Part shown: positions 46,828 through 55,162 of the stretch, piece after piece
Numbering within the stretch: the first letter of the stretch is position 1
Layout of the letters: every line of letters begins with the position of its first letter
Assembly (NCBI GenBank): GCA_020638035.1
Contig: JACKJI010000001.1
Span: 1 to 64,000 of the forward strand
Direction: 5' to 3'
DNA from: Hyphomicrobiaceae bacterium
GTDB lineage: Bacteria > Pseudomonadota > Alphaproteobacteria > Rhizobiales > Hyphomicrobiaceae
DNA length: 64,000 nt
Notes under the pieces: model-generated
The model's input: the letters and a program-made list of their open reading frames with translations, nothing else
The model's database searches: none
What the model was told of the DNA's origin: nothing
Translations under genes and position numbers: made by a program

Positions 46828-47334
46828 ATGCCGCCCAGAAGTCAACTCGGCCGCGCCGCCGCGGCCTTCCTGCTACTCCTGCCCGCACTCGGATCGTTCG
46901 GGATCACGCGGTCGGCCGAAGCGTTCTTCTGCTTCTCGTTCTCGATCGGCGGTGGGCCGCGCTACACCTATCAGGCTCCGCTAGGCCCGTTCGGGCCTTG
47001 GTACGGACCGACGGTTGATTACGGCGGTCCAGGGTATGGCGGAGGCAATCCCTGGGGCACGCCACCGTTCGGTGGTGGCTATCCGGCCTATGGTTCTCCG
47101 TGGGGAGGCCGTCCACCCTACGGCTTGGGATACGGCCCCCCCTGGAACGGCTGGTCGAGCCCTTGGGGTGCGTCCTATCCGGGATATCAATCCTACTCGC
47201 CGTGGGGCGGCGGCGTACCTGGCTATGGTCTGGGGTGGCCGGGGGCAAGCCCATGGGCATCGCCCTGGAGCGGGCAGGGTTACGGGCTGCCAGCCTACAA
47301 CGCGGCAGGCGATGGCGCCGACGGCGCGGAATGA
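46828..47334 (+). CDS. Secreted Gly/Pro/Tyr-rich protein
   Basis: A 168-residue protein with a signal peptide (AAAFLLLLPALGSFGITRSAEA). The mature part is dominated by Gly, Pro, Tyr and Trp in loose repeats such as YGGGNPWGTPPFGGGY and PSNGW-like turns. It has no predicted fold; such sequences occur in surface-exposed or matrix-associated proteins of Hyphomicrobiales. The gene ends 20 bases before the convergent DHFR-like gene. Confidence 0.7.
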   Translation: MPPRSQLGRAAAAFLLLLPALGSFGITRSAEAFFCFSFSIGGGPRYTYQAPLGPFGPWYGPTVDYGGPGYGGGNPWGTPPFGGGYPAYGSPWGGRPPYGLGYGPPWNGWSSPWGASYPGYQSYSPWGGGVPGYGLGWPGASPWASPWSGQGYGLPAYNAAGDGADGAE

Positions 47335-47354
47335 ACCGCCAGCACCATTCTCGT

Positions 47355-47759
47355 TCAGCGACGGCCTGTGCCCACCAGCCATTTAGGATCGAACCAGCGG
47401 TCGGCTGGGCCATCATAGGGCAGCCGCGTGATGTCCCAGTGGCGGATGAAGGGTGCATAGACGTCCCACACGGGCGGGCCGCCACCGATGAAAACGCGGC
47501 GGCCCTTGTAGCGGGCAAGCACGTCATCCGGTGGCTCGTGCGAACGAATGACCGCGATCGTGCGATCCTCAAACGCCCATTTGGGCACAGCGCCGATGGT
47601 CTTCGGCCCGGCGAGCAGCACATGCCCCTTCGTCTTGTAGAAGAAGCGCTCCACATCGGCGCGGAACTCCGGCCGCTTGTCTCCCTCCCAGGGCAGCCAG
47701 CCGTCGAGACCCAACTGGCCGCTGAGGCCGATGGCGCAAATGGACCTGACGTCAGGCAT
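47355..47759 (-). CDS. Short dihydrofolate-reductase-like protein
   Basis: A 134-residue protein with DHFR-family features. The N-terminal strand and Met20-like loop are ICAIGLSGQLGLDGWLPWE. HVLLAGPKTIGAVP stands for the GRxTxxS segment, RRVFIGGGPPVWDVYAPFI for the dinucleotide-binding GG loop, and WDITRLPYDGPADRWFDP for the C-terminal strands. It is about 25 residues shorter than typical FolA. Reduction of dihydrofolate with NADPH is therefore possible but not certain. It is last in the rplU-rpmA-obgE gene run. Start 47759 is chosen; 47780 is an alternative. Confidence 0.7.
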   Translation of the reverse strand: MPDVRSICAIGLSGQLGLDGWLPWEGDKRPEFRADVERFFYKTKGHVLLAGPKTIGAVPKWAFEDRTIAVIRSHEPPDDVLARYKGRRVFIGGGPPVWDVYAPFIRHWDITRLPYDGPADRWFDPKWLVGTGRR

Positions 47760-47789
47760 TCCCGGGCAACCTCCGTGCAATTGCGCGCC

Positions 47790-48293
47790 TCATTCGAGGG
47801 CGGCAAACGCCTTGGCATAAGCAACTGGGCCGGATGTCACCGGAAGCCGTCCCAAGGTCAACTTGCGGATCATGAAATACGGACCGGAATACACGCATTC
47901 GAATCCAGTGGCCGCTCCCGCGTCGAAGCCGAAGCGCGAATAGTAGGCGGGGTCACCCAGAACGAAAACCGCTTCCACACCGAGCGCATGCAGCTCCGAA
48001 AGGCCTGAGTCGATCAGCGCGGCGGCAATACCCTGGTTGCGCCGGTCAGCGCGGACCGCGAGCGGTGCCAGTCCGACTGCCACGAACGGCGCCCGCATCT
48101 GGGAAAACGCAATATAGCCAGCGATGCGCGATGCATCCCGTGCGACCAGCGCCAGCAACATGTCCCCGTCGGCTCGCAGGTTCTCGACGAGATCCGCCTC
48201 TGCAGAAGTCGGGAAAGCCGCAGTAAGGAGCGCGCGAACCTCGTCACGATCGCTTTCGCTCTCATAGCTGATCGTCACACTCGCACTCATCAT
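47790..48293 (-). CDS. GNAT-family N-acetyltransferase (YhbS-like)
   Basis: A 167-residue acetyltransferase. The acetyl-CoA loop is LAPLAVRADRRNQGIAAALIDSGL, followed by FVLGDPAYYSRFGFDAG, a segment characteristic of the YhbS branch. Its ATG at 48293 overlaps the obgE stop codon (ATGA), so it is translationally coupled to obgE. The substrate is unknown. Confidence 0.85.
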   Translation of the reverse strand: MMSASVTISYESESDRDEVRALLTAAFPTSAEADLVENLRADGDMLLALVARDASRIAGYIAFSQMRAPFVAVGLAPLAVRADRRNQGIAAALIDSGLSELHALGVEAVFVLGDPAYYSRFGFDAGAATGFECVYSGPYFMIRKLTLGRLPVTSGPVAYAKAFAALE

Positions 48294-49330
48294 GGCTGCC
48301 ACGGCTCTTGGGGCGAGGCGCTCTCGCGCTCTTCGCGTTTTTCGGCGCGACCGATCTCGCGCGTCAGCGCGAAGAGCGCCTGCTGAATGCCTTCACCCGA
48401 GACCGCCGACAGCAACAGCGGCTTCTTGCGCGCGGCTTTCTCCAGCGCGGCCGCCTTGAGGAGACGGTCCTCCTCGCCCAGCGCATCGACCTTGGAGAGC
48501 GCGACGATCTCCTTCTTGGTGTCGAGGCCGTGACCGTAAGCCTTCAGTTCGCGACGCACGGTCCGATAATCCTTTGCAACATCCTCGCTGGTTGCATCGA
48601 CGAGATGCAGTACGACGCGACAGCGCTCGACGTGACCGAGAAAGCGTGTGCCGAGGCCCGCGCCTTCGTGTGCCCCCTCGATGAGGCCTGGAATATCCGC
48701 CAGAACAAAATCCGTATCGCCAGCACGAACGACGCCGAGATTGGGATGCAACGTGGTGAAGGGATAATCGGCAATCTTCGGCTTGGCGGCGGAGACTGCG
48801 GCGAGGAACGTCGACTTGCCGGCATTGGGCAGACCGACAAGACCGGCATCGGCGATCAGCTTCAGCCTCAGCCAGATGGTCATCTCCTCGCCAGCCAGTC
48901 CGGGGTTGGCGTGGCGCGGCGCCTGGTTGGTTGCCGACTTGAAGTGAGCATTGCCGAAGCCGCCGTTCCCACCCTTGGCAATGACAATGCTTTGGCCTGC
49001 CTCCTTGAGGTCGGCAATGAGCGTCTCGTTATCCTCAGCATAGATCTCGGTGCCGGGCGGCACCTTGATGACGACATCAGCGCCGTTCGGCCCGGCGCGG
49101 TTGCGACCCATGCCGGGCGTACCGTTCTTGGCCTTGAAGTGCTGCTGGTAGCGGTAGTCGATCAGCGTATTGAGGTTGGCAACGCACGCGACGATGACGT
49201 CGCCACCCTTGCCGCCGTCACCGCCGTCGGGACCGCCGAACTCGATGAACTTCTCGCGGCGGAAACCGATGCAGCCCGCACCGCCATCACCCGCCTTGAT
49301 GTAGATCTTGGCCTGATCCAGAAACTTCAT
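48290..49330 (-). CDS. obgE: Obg-family GTPase (CgtA), ribosome assembly and stress control
   Basis: A 346-residue GTPase needed for 50S maturation and cell-cycle or stress responses. The Gly-rich Obg fold fills the first ~160 residues (AGDGGAGCIGFRREKFIEFGGP, GGNGGFGNAHFKSATNQAPRHA). The G domain follows with GLPNAGKSTFLAAVS (P-loop), DIPGLIEGAHEGAGLG (G3), SKVDAL (G4-like NKxD variant) and LLSAVSGEG (G5). A long acidic C-terminus is lacking. It overlaps GNAT genes at both ends by 4 bases, forming a tight block downstream of rplU-rpmA. Confidence 0.96.
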   Translation of the reverse strand: MKFLDQAKIYIKAGDGGAGCIGFRREKFIEFGGPDGGDGGKGGDVIVACVANLNTLIDYRYQQHFKAKNGTPGMGRNRAGPNGADVVIKVPPGTEIYAEDNETLIADLKEAGQSIVIAKGGNGGFGNAHFKSATNQAPRHANPGLAGEEMTIWLRLKLIADAGLVGLPNAGKSTFLAAVSAAKPKIADYPFTTLHPNLGVVRAGDTDFVLADIPGLIEGAHEGAGLGTRFLGHVERCRVVLHLVDATSEDVAKDYRTVRRELKAYGHGLDTKKEIVALSKVDALGEEDRLLKAAALEKAARKKPLLLSAVSGEGIQQALFALTREIGRAEKREERESASPQEPWQP

Positions 49331-49839
49331 GCGCTCTTAGCCTTGAATGCCGTGCGGGTCAGCAGTGTCCTGGTGCCCGGCAGATCCGCGCCGCGCGAAT
49401 TGATATGCAGCGTACAAGACCCGACTTCAATGAAACCGAGTTTTTCCTGTACGCGCCACGAGGCCGTGTTGTCGACAAGATAGGACGAGTGCAGGGACAC
49501 ATCGCCGCGGTTCTCGAAATACGCGGCCACGAGCAGCCTGGCCGCCTCGGTCATCAACCCCTTGCCCCAATGGCGCTTGCCCAGCCAGAAGCCGAGATTG
49601 CCGCCGAAGGAACGGTCGGCGATGCCGATGGCACCGATCACCTGGTTTTCGAACTCGATCATCAGCGCCTCGGCAGTGCGCACAAACTCGTCCGCCAACT
49701 CGCGCGGATAAGGCCAGGGTGGCCTCGCGATCATCCGGATCACATCCCAATCGGAGATATTGCGATAGACGTCATCCGCATCCCCCGCGCGCGGCGGTCT
49801 CAGCAGCAGGCGCTCGGACTTGAGAGTTTGGTCTCGCAA
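49327..49839 (-). CDS. GNAT-family N-acetyltransferase (RimJ/RimL type)
   Basis: A 170-residue acetyltransferase of the RimJ/RimL group: SERLLLRPPRAGDADDVYRNI, GNLGFWLGKRHWGKGLMTEAA (acetyl-CoA loop) and SWRVQEKLGFIEVGSC. Relatives acetylate the N-terminus of ribosomal proteins or other amines. The stop overlaps the obgE ATG by 4 bases, and the next GNAT gene lies 10 bases upstream, so all are one operon. It appears to be a paralogue of the neighbouring gene at 49850. Confidence 0.85.
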   Translation of the reverse strand: MRDQTLKSERLLLRPPRAGDADDVYRNISDWDVIRMIARPPWPYPRELADEFVRTAEALMIEFENQVIGAIGIADRSFGGNLGFWLGKRHWGKGLMTEAARLLVAAYFENRGDVSLHSSYLVDNTASWRVQEKLGFIEVGSCTLHINSRGADLPGTRTLLTRTAFKAKSA

Positions 49840-49849
49840 GGATCTCGCC

Positions 49850-50434
49850 TCAACGTCTGCGCCGCGTCAGCTGCCGCCAGTCCCGCCGCGTCAGCTCGTA
49901 CTGCTCGGCGGGCGACTGAATGCGGCGCGCCTCGCTCCAGCAGCTGCAATTACCGGTCGCCTTGAAACCGAGCTTCTCAATCACCCGTCGAGAGGCCGGG
50001 TTGTCTGAGAAATGGCAGCAGGTCAACGCTTCGAAGCCAGCCGAGGTGAACCCGAACGCGATCAGCGCACTGGCGGCCTCGGTGGCATAGCCGTTGCCCC
50101 AATAAGGCCTGCCGATCCAATACCCGATCTCAGCACGCCGTCCGTCTCGGCTAGGCAGATAGCCCGTCAACCCCAGTAGCCGCCCGTCGACGGGAGTTGC
50201 AATGGCACGGACGACCTCGCCCTCTTCCAGCCCATCGAGCCATTGGCGCGCATCGGCAAGCGTATAGGGATAAGGGATCCGCGCCGTCATCGAGGCGATA
50301 CCCCAGTCGCCGGCAAGGGTGGCGACATCGGGCAGGTCATCCGTCGTCAACTGACGCAGTACGAGACGCGTCGTGCGGATCGGCTCATGCCCCCCCACGG
50401 ACCTGCGTTTCAGCAATTGCGACAGGCGTGACAT
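49850..50434 (-). CDS. GNAT-family N-acetyltransferase (RimJ/RimL type)
   Basis: A 194-residue acetyltransferase: TTRLVLRQLTTDDLPDVATL, AEIGYWIGRPYWGNGYATEAA (acetyl-CoA loop) and ASRRVIEKLGFKATGNC. Similar architecture to the next gene, suggesting an old duplication. It sits between rpmA and obgE, an arrangement common in Hyphomicrobiales. Substrate unknown. Confidence 0.85.
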   Translation of the reverse strand: MSRLSQLLKRRSVGGHEPIRTTRLVLRQLTTDDLPDVATLAGDWGIASMTARIPYPYTLADARQWLDGLEEGEVVRAIATPVDGRLLGLTGYLPSRDGRRAEIGYWIGRPYWGNGYATEAASALIAFGFTSAGFEALTCCHFSDNPASRRVIEKLGFKATGNCSCWSEARRIQSPAEQYELTRRDWRQLTRRRR

Positions 50435-50545
50435 GACAACCTCACGCGACGACGCACCCTCTCAAGACAACGAAGGGGAGACGTCTGCGCCTCCCCTCCA
50501 TCCCATCACTTCTACGCCGGTATCGGCCGGCAGCCGCCAGTTGGT

Positions 50546-50818
50546 CTATTCCGCCGCTTCAAGCTTTGCCGGATTGACCGAGACGAACACGCGGCCATTA
50601 CGGCGCGTGCGGAAGGCGACCTCGCCCTCAACCTTGGCGAACAGCGTGTGATCGGTACCCATGCCGACGTTGTCGCCGGGATGCACCTTGGTGCCGCGCT
50701 GGCGGACGAGGATGTTGCCAGCCAGGACGTGCTCGCCACCATAGCGCTTCACGCCGAGCATCTTGGGATTGCTGTCGCGGCCGTTCTTCGAGGAGCCGCC
50801 GGCCTTTTTCTGTGCCAT
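50546..50818 (-). CDS. rpmA: 50S ribosomal protein L27
   Basis: A 90-residue ribosomal protein whose N-terminus reaches the peptidyl-transferase centre. MAQKKAGGSSKNGRDSNPKM, GVKRYGGEHVLAGNILVRQRG and VHPGDNVGMGTDHTLFAKVEG are hallmark segments. It follows rplU by 40 bases. Confidence 0.97.
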   Translation of the reverse strand: MAQKKAGGSSKNGRDSNPKMLGVKRYGGEHVLAGNILVRQRGTKVHPGDNVGMGTDHTLFAKVEGEVAFRTRRNGRVFVSVNPAKLEAAE

Positions 50819-50858
50819 GACTTGAAATCCTTATTTCTATCGGGTCCGGTGGCTGCCG

Positions 50859-51173
50859 TTAGGCGCCAACGATGGACGTGATACGGACCTTGGAGAGATC
50901 CTGGCGGTGTCCGCGCTTGCGGCGCGAGTTCTTGCGGCGGCGCTTCTTGAAAGCGATGACCTTCGGTCCGCGGGCCTGCTCGACCAGCTCACCGGTAACC
51001 TTGGCCCCGGCGACGGTCGGCGTGCCGACCTTCACGGAGCTGCCTTCCCCGACCATGAGGACCTCGGCGAACTCCAGCGATGCGCCAGCCTCGCCCTCGA
51101 GCCTCTCGATGGTGATGATATCGTCCTTGGCGACACGGTACTGTTTGCCGCCTGTCTTGATGACAGCGTACAT
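50859..51173 (-). CDS. rplU: 50S ribosomal protein L21
   Basis: A 104-residue ribosomal protein binding 23S rRNA: MYAVIKTGGKQYRVAKDDII at the start, VLMVGEGSSVKVGTP in the middle, and a basic end KVIAFKKRRRKNSRRKRGHR. First gene of the rplU-rpmA-GNAT-GNAT-obgE run. Its promoter should lie in the 405-base gap 51174-51578; I see no clear boxes or other feature there. Confidence 0.97.
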   Translation of the reverse strand: MYAVIKTGGKQYRVAKDDIITIERLEGEAGASLEFAEVLMVGEGSSVKVGTPTVAGAKVTGELVEQARGPKVIAFKKRRRKNSRRKRGHRQDLSKVRITSIVGA

Positions 51174-51578
51174 GGCTCTTGCCCTTCTCTGTTGGCCGCG
51201 CCCTGTGGCGCCCCTCTAGACCGGCCAGCAAGGCTCCCAGAGGAGCCGCGACCGAGTTGCAGAGGGGACTTTCGAGCCTATCGCGACCAATCAGTGGTCA
51301 CAGGAGAGCCTCGGGCAGCGCATTTCGCGCGCTCGGCGGCACCGAACGCGTTGCGCGGGGTTATCGTGCTTCCGGAAGGGAATGTCAACGATGGCAGCGC
51401 ACTCTCAAAAAGCATCTGCGAAATGCCAGTGAAATTGGCTTGGGTTCCCCATGTTTCGGACCGCCCACCTATTGAACGGCAGTCATTAAGCGCCGATCTG
51501 ATTTATTGCCGGCAGGCCAGCGGCCCTGTGCTGGCCCGAAGAGCGCGCCCCTTCACCGAGCAAGCGAGCGGATCCGAA

Positions 51579-52601
51579 ATGATCGATGTCGAGGCCACAA
51601 CCGCCGCCCCCTCCGTACGGGAGGACATGAGCACCATTCCCGTCCTCGATGTCGGGCCGGACTTCCCGACGGAGACACTGGCGCGGGAACTCGACCGGGC
51701 CCACCGCCTGCTCGACGCGGCCACCAGGAACGTCCCCAACCGGGCGCTCGCCTCCCTCGACCGCGTGTCGCGACGCTGGCTGGCCCGCTGGGACAACGCG
51801 CACCTGCCCGAGATCGACCACATCGCCCGCACCCTGGGGCGGCCTGGCATCTATTTCCTGTCGGTCAACTACGAGTGGGGCTGCACGTGCCGCGCGGCTC
51901 CCTCGCCAGACCGGACGTCGGCACGGCTTGTGCGGGTGCTCGACTGGCGCACTGACGGCCTCGGCCGAAATCTGCTTGCTGCGCGCGTCGCCGGGCGGGC
52001 CGGGCCGTTCGTGACGTTGACCTGGCCAGGCTATACGGGCGTGCTGCAGGGAATTGGCCCGGGGCGCTTCTCGGCAGCGCTAAACCAGGCGCCGATGCGC
52101 AAAGCAGTGGGTTATTACTACCTCGACTGGGCGGCCAACCGGAAACGCGTGTGGGGCATGCCGCACAGCACACCGGCACACCTCCTCAGAACCGTGTTTG
52201 AGCAGGCGGAGGGTTATCGCCGAGCGAAGGACATGCTGATCAAGACCCCCATCAGCACACCTGCAATCTACACTCTTGCCGGCATCGACCCGGACGAGAC
52301 TTGCGTTATCGAGCGGCAGGAAACGGAGGCGCGCGTGCACGAAGGCGCCCAGATCGCCGCCAACCACTGGCAGACGATCGGTTGGAACGGACATGCACGC
52401 GGCAACGACAGTGCAGGCCGCGCTTGCCAGATGGCGCGCGTGCCGACCGCGTTCGATCCTGAGCTGCCCTGGCTCGCCGACCCAATTCTCAATCCGCGGA
52501 CCCGTCTCGTTATGGTTGCCGATGCCAAAAGCGGGCGGTTCCTGGCACAGGGTTATGAGAACAACGGGGCAGCGACCAGGGTCCTCGACACGATCGCCTG
52601 A
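51579..52601 (+). CDS. Ntn-hydrolase-like protein (acid ceramidase/NAAA-type amidase)
   Basis: A 340-residue protein. The segment IYFLSVNYEWGCTCRAAPSP contains Cys102 and Cys104. It is followed by SARLVRVLDWRTDGLGRNLL, GPFVTLTWPGYTGVLQGIGPG and RFSAALNQAP. This order (Cys, then RxxDW, then a G-x-x-T/G-RFSxxxNQ stretch) is that of acid-ceramidase/N-acylethanolamine amidase and choloylglycine-hydrolase relatives. In those, the Cys is exposed by self-cleavage and attacks amide bonds. There is no signal peptide. The N-terminal ~95 residues would be the released part. It is divergent from rplU. Family placement is moderately sure; substrate unknown. Confidence 0.6.
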   Translation: MIDVEATTAAPSVREDMSTIPVLDVGPDFPTETLARELDRAHRLLDAATRNVPNRALASLDRVSRRWLARWDNAHLPEIDHIARTLGRPGIYFLSVNYEWGCTCRAAPSPDRTSARLVRVLDWRTDGLGRNLLAARVAGRAGPFVTLTWPGYTGVLQGIGPGRFSAALNQAPMRKAVGYYYLDWAANRKRVWGMPHSTPAHLLRTVFEQAEGYRRAKDMLIKTPISTPAIYTLAGIDPDETCVIERQETEARVHEGAQIAANHWQTIGWNGHARGNDSAGRACQMARVPTAFDPELPWLADPILNPRTRLVMVADAKSGRFLAQGYENNGAATRVLDTIA

Positions 52602-52901
52602 AACCATCGATCGAGGGAAATGGCGCGCGACACGCCGTCGCAATTTCGAGTAATCCGGAGCGGCGAATGCGAGGGTCGACGCTTTGCACGCGCACGCGCA
52701 AACTCTTGAAACGCGTGGTCCAGGCGCCCTTGCGCTCTCATCGGATCATCAAGATTGGAATGATTCTATAGCTATTTCCGCCCTTTCACCCGGTTGACAT
52801 CAGCACGTCCGATGGGCTTCCTCATCGTCGGGTGGAAAGACGCCGCCCACGATCGACAACATCCTTGTCGGGGCCTTGAACCCCGGTCTTTGGAGGACAA
52901 G

Positions 52902-54038
52902 ATGACGACTGCACGCGCGTGCACGCGCCCCGCTGCCTATTCCCTCACCCTTTCGCTCTCCCTTTTCGCCGCTTCGCTTCCCGCCCTGCTCTCGGCGCCC
53001 GCCTGGGCTTCGGGTGAAGGCGAGAAGAATGCCAAGGTGACAGCGACCCCTGCGCCGAGCCCGGTCTCAGGTGCCGCGGGCGAGGTCAACATCTACTCCT
53101 ATCGCGAGCCCGGCCTGATCCAGCCGCTGATGGATGCCTTCTCCAAGAAGACCGGTATCAAGACGAATGTCGTCTACGCCAAGGACGGCCTCATCGAGCG
53201 CATCAAGGCTGAAGGCGCCAACAGCCCCGCGGACGTGCTGCTCGCCGTCGACATCGGCCGTCTCACGGAAGCCAAGGAAAGCGGCATCACCCAGACGATC
53301 AAGACCGAGGAAGTCGACGAGCACATTCCGGCCGCCTATCGCGATCCTGATGGAGCGTGGGTCGGCCTGTCCCAGCGCGCCCGTGTCGTGTTCGCCTCGA
53401 AAGAGCGCGTGAAACAGGATTCCATCACCTATGCGGAGCTCGCCGATCCGAAGTGGAAAGGCAAGATCTGCATGCGATCCGGCCAACATACCTACAACGT
53501 CGGCCTGCTGGCAGCGATCATTGCCCACGACGGCGAGGAAAAGGCAGCGAAGTGGGCCGAGGGGGTGAAGAACAATCTCGCCCGCAAGCCTGCTGGCGGC
53601 GATCGCGATCAGGTCAAGGCCATTTACGCCGGTGAATGCGACATCGCCGTCGGCAACACGTACTACATGGCGGCCATGGAGACGAGCGACAAGCCCGAGC
53701 AGCAGGAGTGGGCAAAGTCGGTGAAGCTTTTGTTCCCCGACTCGGCAGGCAACGGCACGCACGTCAACATCTCCGGCGCGGTGCTGGCAAAGAATGCGCC
53801 CCACAAGGACGCAGGCATGCAGCTGATCGACTATCTCGCCTCGCCCGAAGCTCAGAAGATCTACGCCGAGCAGGTCAACGAGTATCCGCTCGACCCCGCC
53901 GTTGCCGTCTCCGAGCGCGTCAAGGCCTGGGGCACACTCAAGCCTGACGCGCTTCCCCTGCTCGATGTCGCCAAGAATCGCAAGGCGGCGTCGGAGATCA
54001 TGGACAAGGTCGGTTTCGACCAGGGGCCTGGCGCCTGA
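52902..54038 (+). CDS. Ferric-iron ABC transporter periplasmic binding protein (FbpA/AfuA-like)
   Basis: A 378-residue solute-binding protein with signal peptide (ending APAWA). The mature part starts VNIYSYREPGLIQPLMDAF and includes VGLSQRARVVFASK. The paired tyrosines in VGNTYYMAAM (Tyr254, Tyr255) correspond to the iron ligands of FbpA. It binds Fe3+ in the periplasm for an inner-membrane ABC importer. GGAGG stands close to the ATG at 52902. No permease or ATPase gene is adjacent, so it is an orphan in this window. A weak TTGGAA-TGA-TTCTAT element lies at 52755-52769. Confidence 0.88.
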   Translation: MTTARACTRPAAYSLTLSLSLFAASLPALLSAPAWASGEGEKNAKVTATPAPSPVSGAAGEVNIYSYREPGLIQPLMDAFSKKTGIKTNVVYAKDGLIERIKAEGANSPADVLLAVDIGRLTEAKESGITQTIKTEEVDEHIPAAYRDPDGAWVGLSQRARVVFASKERVKQDSITYAELADPKWKGKICMRSGQHTYNVGLLAAIIAHDGEEKAAKWAEGVKNNLARKPAGGDRDQVKAIYAGECDIAVGNTYYMAAMETSDKPEQQEWAKSVKLLFPDSAGNGTHVNISGAVLAKNAPHKDAGMQLIDYLASPEAQKIYAEQVNEYPLDPAVAVSERVKAWGTLKPDALPLLDVAKNRKAASEIMDKVGFDQGPGA

Positions 54039-54182
54039 TCCACCTGACACTTGCACGACGGGGGACCCAAGTGCCGCGCGCCATCACGGTGCGCGGCATT
54101 TTCTTTGGTGCGAGCCCGCGATAAGGTCGCTCGCGCGCCGCGCCCAACAAGCAACCGCAAGCAAAAAGAGGAAACGCCGCAG

Positions 54183-55031
54183 ATGAAGCTCGTGCGATTT
54201 GGCAACCCCGGCTCGGAGAAACCTGGCCTCGTCGATGCCAGCGGCATCATCCGCGATCTCTCCGCCCATATTCCCGACATCGATGGCCGCACGCTCGGCG
54301 CCGACACGATCGCCAGGCTCAAGGCACTCGATCCCGCCACACTGCCGGCAGCGCCGGCAGGCGTTCGCCTCGGCGCGCCGGTCGGCGACGTGCGCAATTA
54401 CATGGCGATCGGTTTGAACTATGCCGACCATGCGGCCGAAGCTGGACTGCGCGTGCCGCGCGAACCGGTCATCTTCAACAAGATCGGCAACTGCATCGTC
54501 GGCCCCAACGATGACATCATGATGCCGCGCGATGCCGAAAAGCTGGATTATGAAGTGGAGATCGGCTTCGTCATTTCCAAACGCGCGCGCTATGTGGAGG
54601 AGAAAGACGCCGCCGACTACATCGCCGGTTATCTCGTCTGCAACGACGTTTCCGAACGCCACTTCCAGACCGAGCGTTCCGGGCAATGGGTGAAGGGCAA
54701 GGCAGCGGAGACATTTGGCCCACTGGGGCCATGGCTCGTCACGCCTGACGAAGCCGGCGATGTCGACAATCTCGCCATGTGGCTCGACGTCAACGGCGAG
54801 CGCCGCCAGACCGGCTCGACATCGACCATGATCTTCAAGATCCCCTACATCCTCTCCTACATGACGCGCTTCATGGTGCTTGAGGCCGGCGACGTCGTTG
54901 CGACGGGCACGCCGCCTGGTGTCGCGCTCGGCATGAAAGAGCCCAAGTGGCTCAAGGTGGGTGACGTCATCACCTTGGGAATCGACAAGCTCGGCGCGCA
55001 GAAGTCCACCGTCGTGGCATTCAAGCTTTGA
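54183..55031 (+). CDS. Fumarylacetoacetate hydrolase-family protein
   Basis: A 282-residue enzyme of the FAH superfamily. Members cleave or isomerise acylpyruvate-type keto acids with a divalent metal. YMAIGLNYADHAAEAG, IFNKIGNCIVGPND, KLDYEVEIGFVI (metal-binding glutamates) and GTPPGVALGMKEP are all conserved. Length and layout resemble ureidoglycolate lyase or homoprotocatechuate isomerase annotations, but the substrate cannot be decided. Start 54183 has GAGG upstream. It follows the iron-binding protein gene by 144 bases; a functional link is not obvious. Confidence 0.88.
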   Translation: MKLVRFGNPGSEKPGLVDASGIIRDLSAHIPDIDGRTLGADTIARLKALDPATLPAAPAGVRLGAPVGDVRNYMAIGLNYADHAAEAGLRVPREPVIFNKIGNCIVGPNDDIMMPRDAEKLDYEVEIGFVISKRARYVEEKDAADYIAGYLVCNDVSERHFQTERSGQWVKGKAAETFGPLGPWLVTPDEAGDVDNLAMWLDVNGERRQTGSTSTMIFKIPYILSYMTRFMVLEAGDVVATGTPPGVALGMKEPKWLKVGDVITLGIDKLGAQKSTVVAFKL

Positions 55032-55084
55032 TCATCGCCGCAGCCGACACAGCGGATGCAGCTTGCAGCTCATAAGTGAAAAGC

Positions 55085-55109
55085 GGCCGGCGGAAGGAAC
55101 CCGCCGGCC
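55085..55109. terminator. Bidirectional hairpin terminator
   Basis: GGCCGGCGG and CCGCCGGCC form a perfect 9-bp GC stem with a 7-base loop, between two convergent genes. A T-rich stretch (tccattgtttgtgctttc) follows on the plus strand. It should end the fumarylacetoacetase-family transcript and possibly the VWA transcript. Confidence 0.75.
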
Positions 55110-55162
55110 TCCATTGTTTGTGCTTTCACTAACCAGCGATCAACGCGCCGGACGGTTCTGGC

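Noticed and set aside
50907..51578. Upstream extension of the Ntn-hydrolase-like reading frame through rplU
   Set aside because: It would overlap the L21 gene in antisense. The conserved-looking part begins after 51579.
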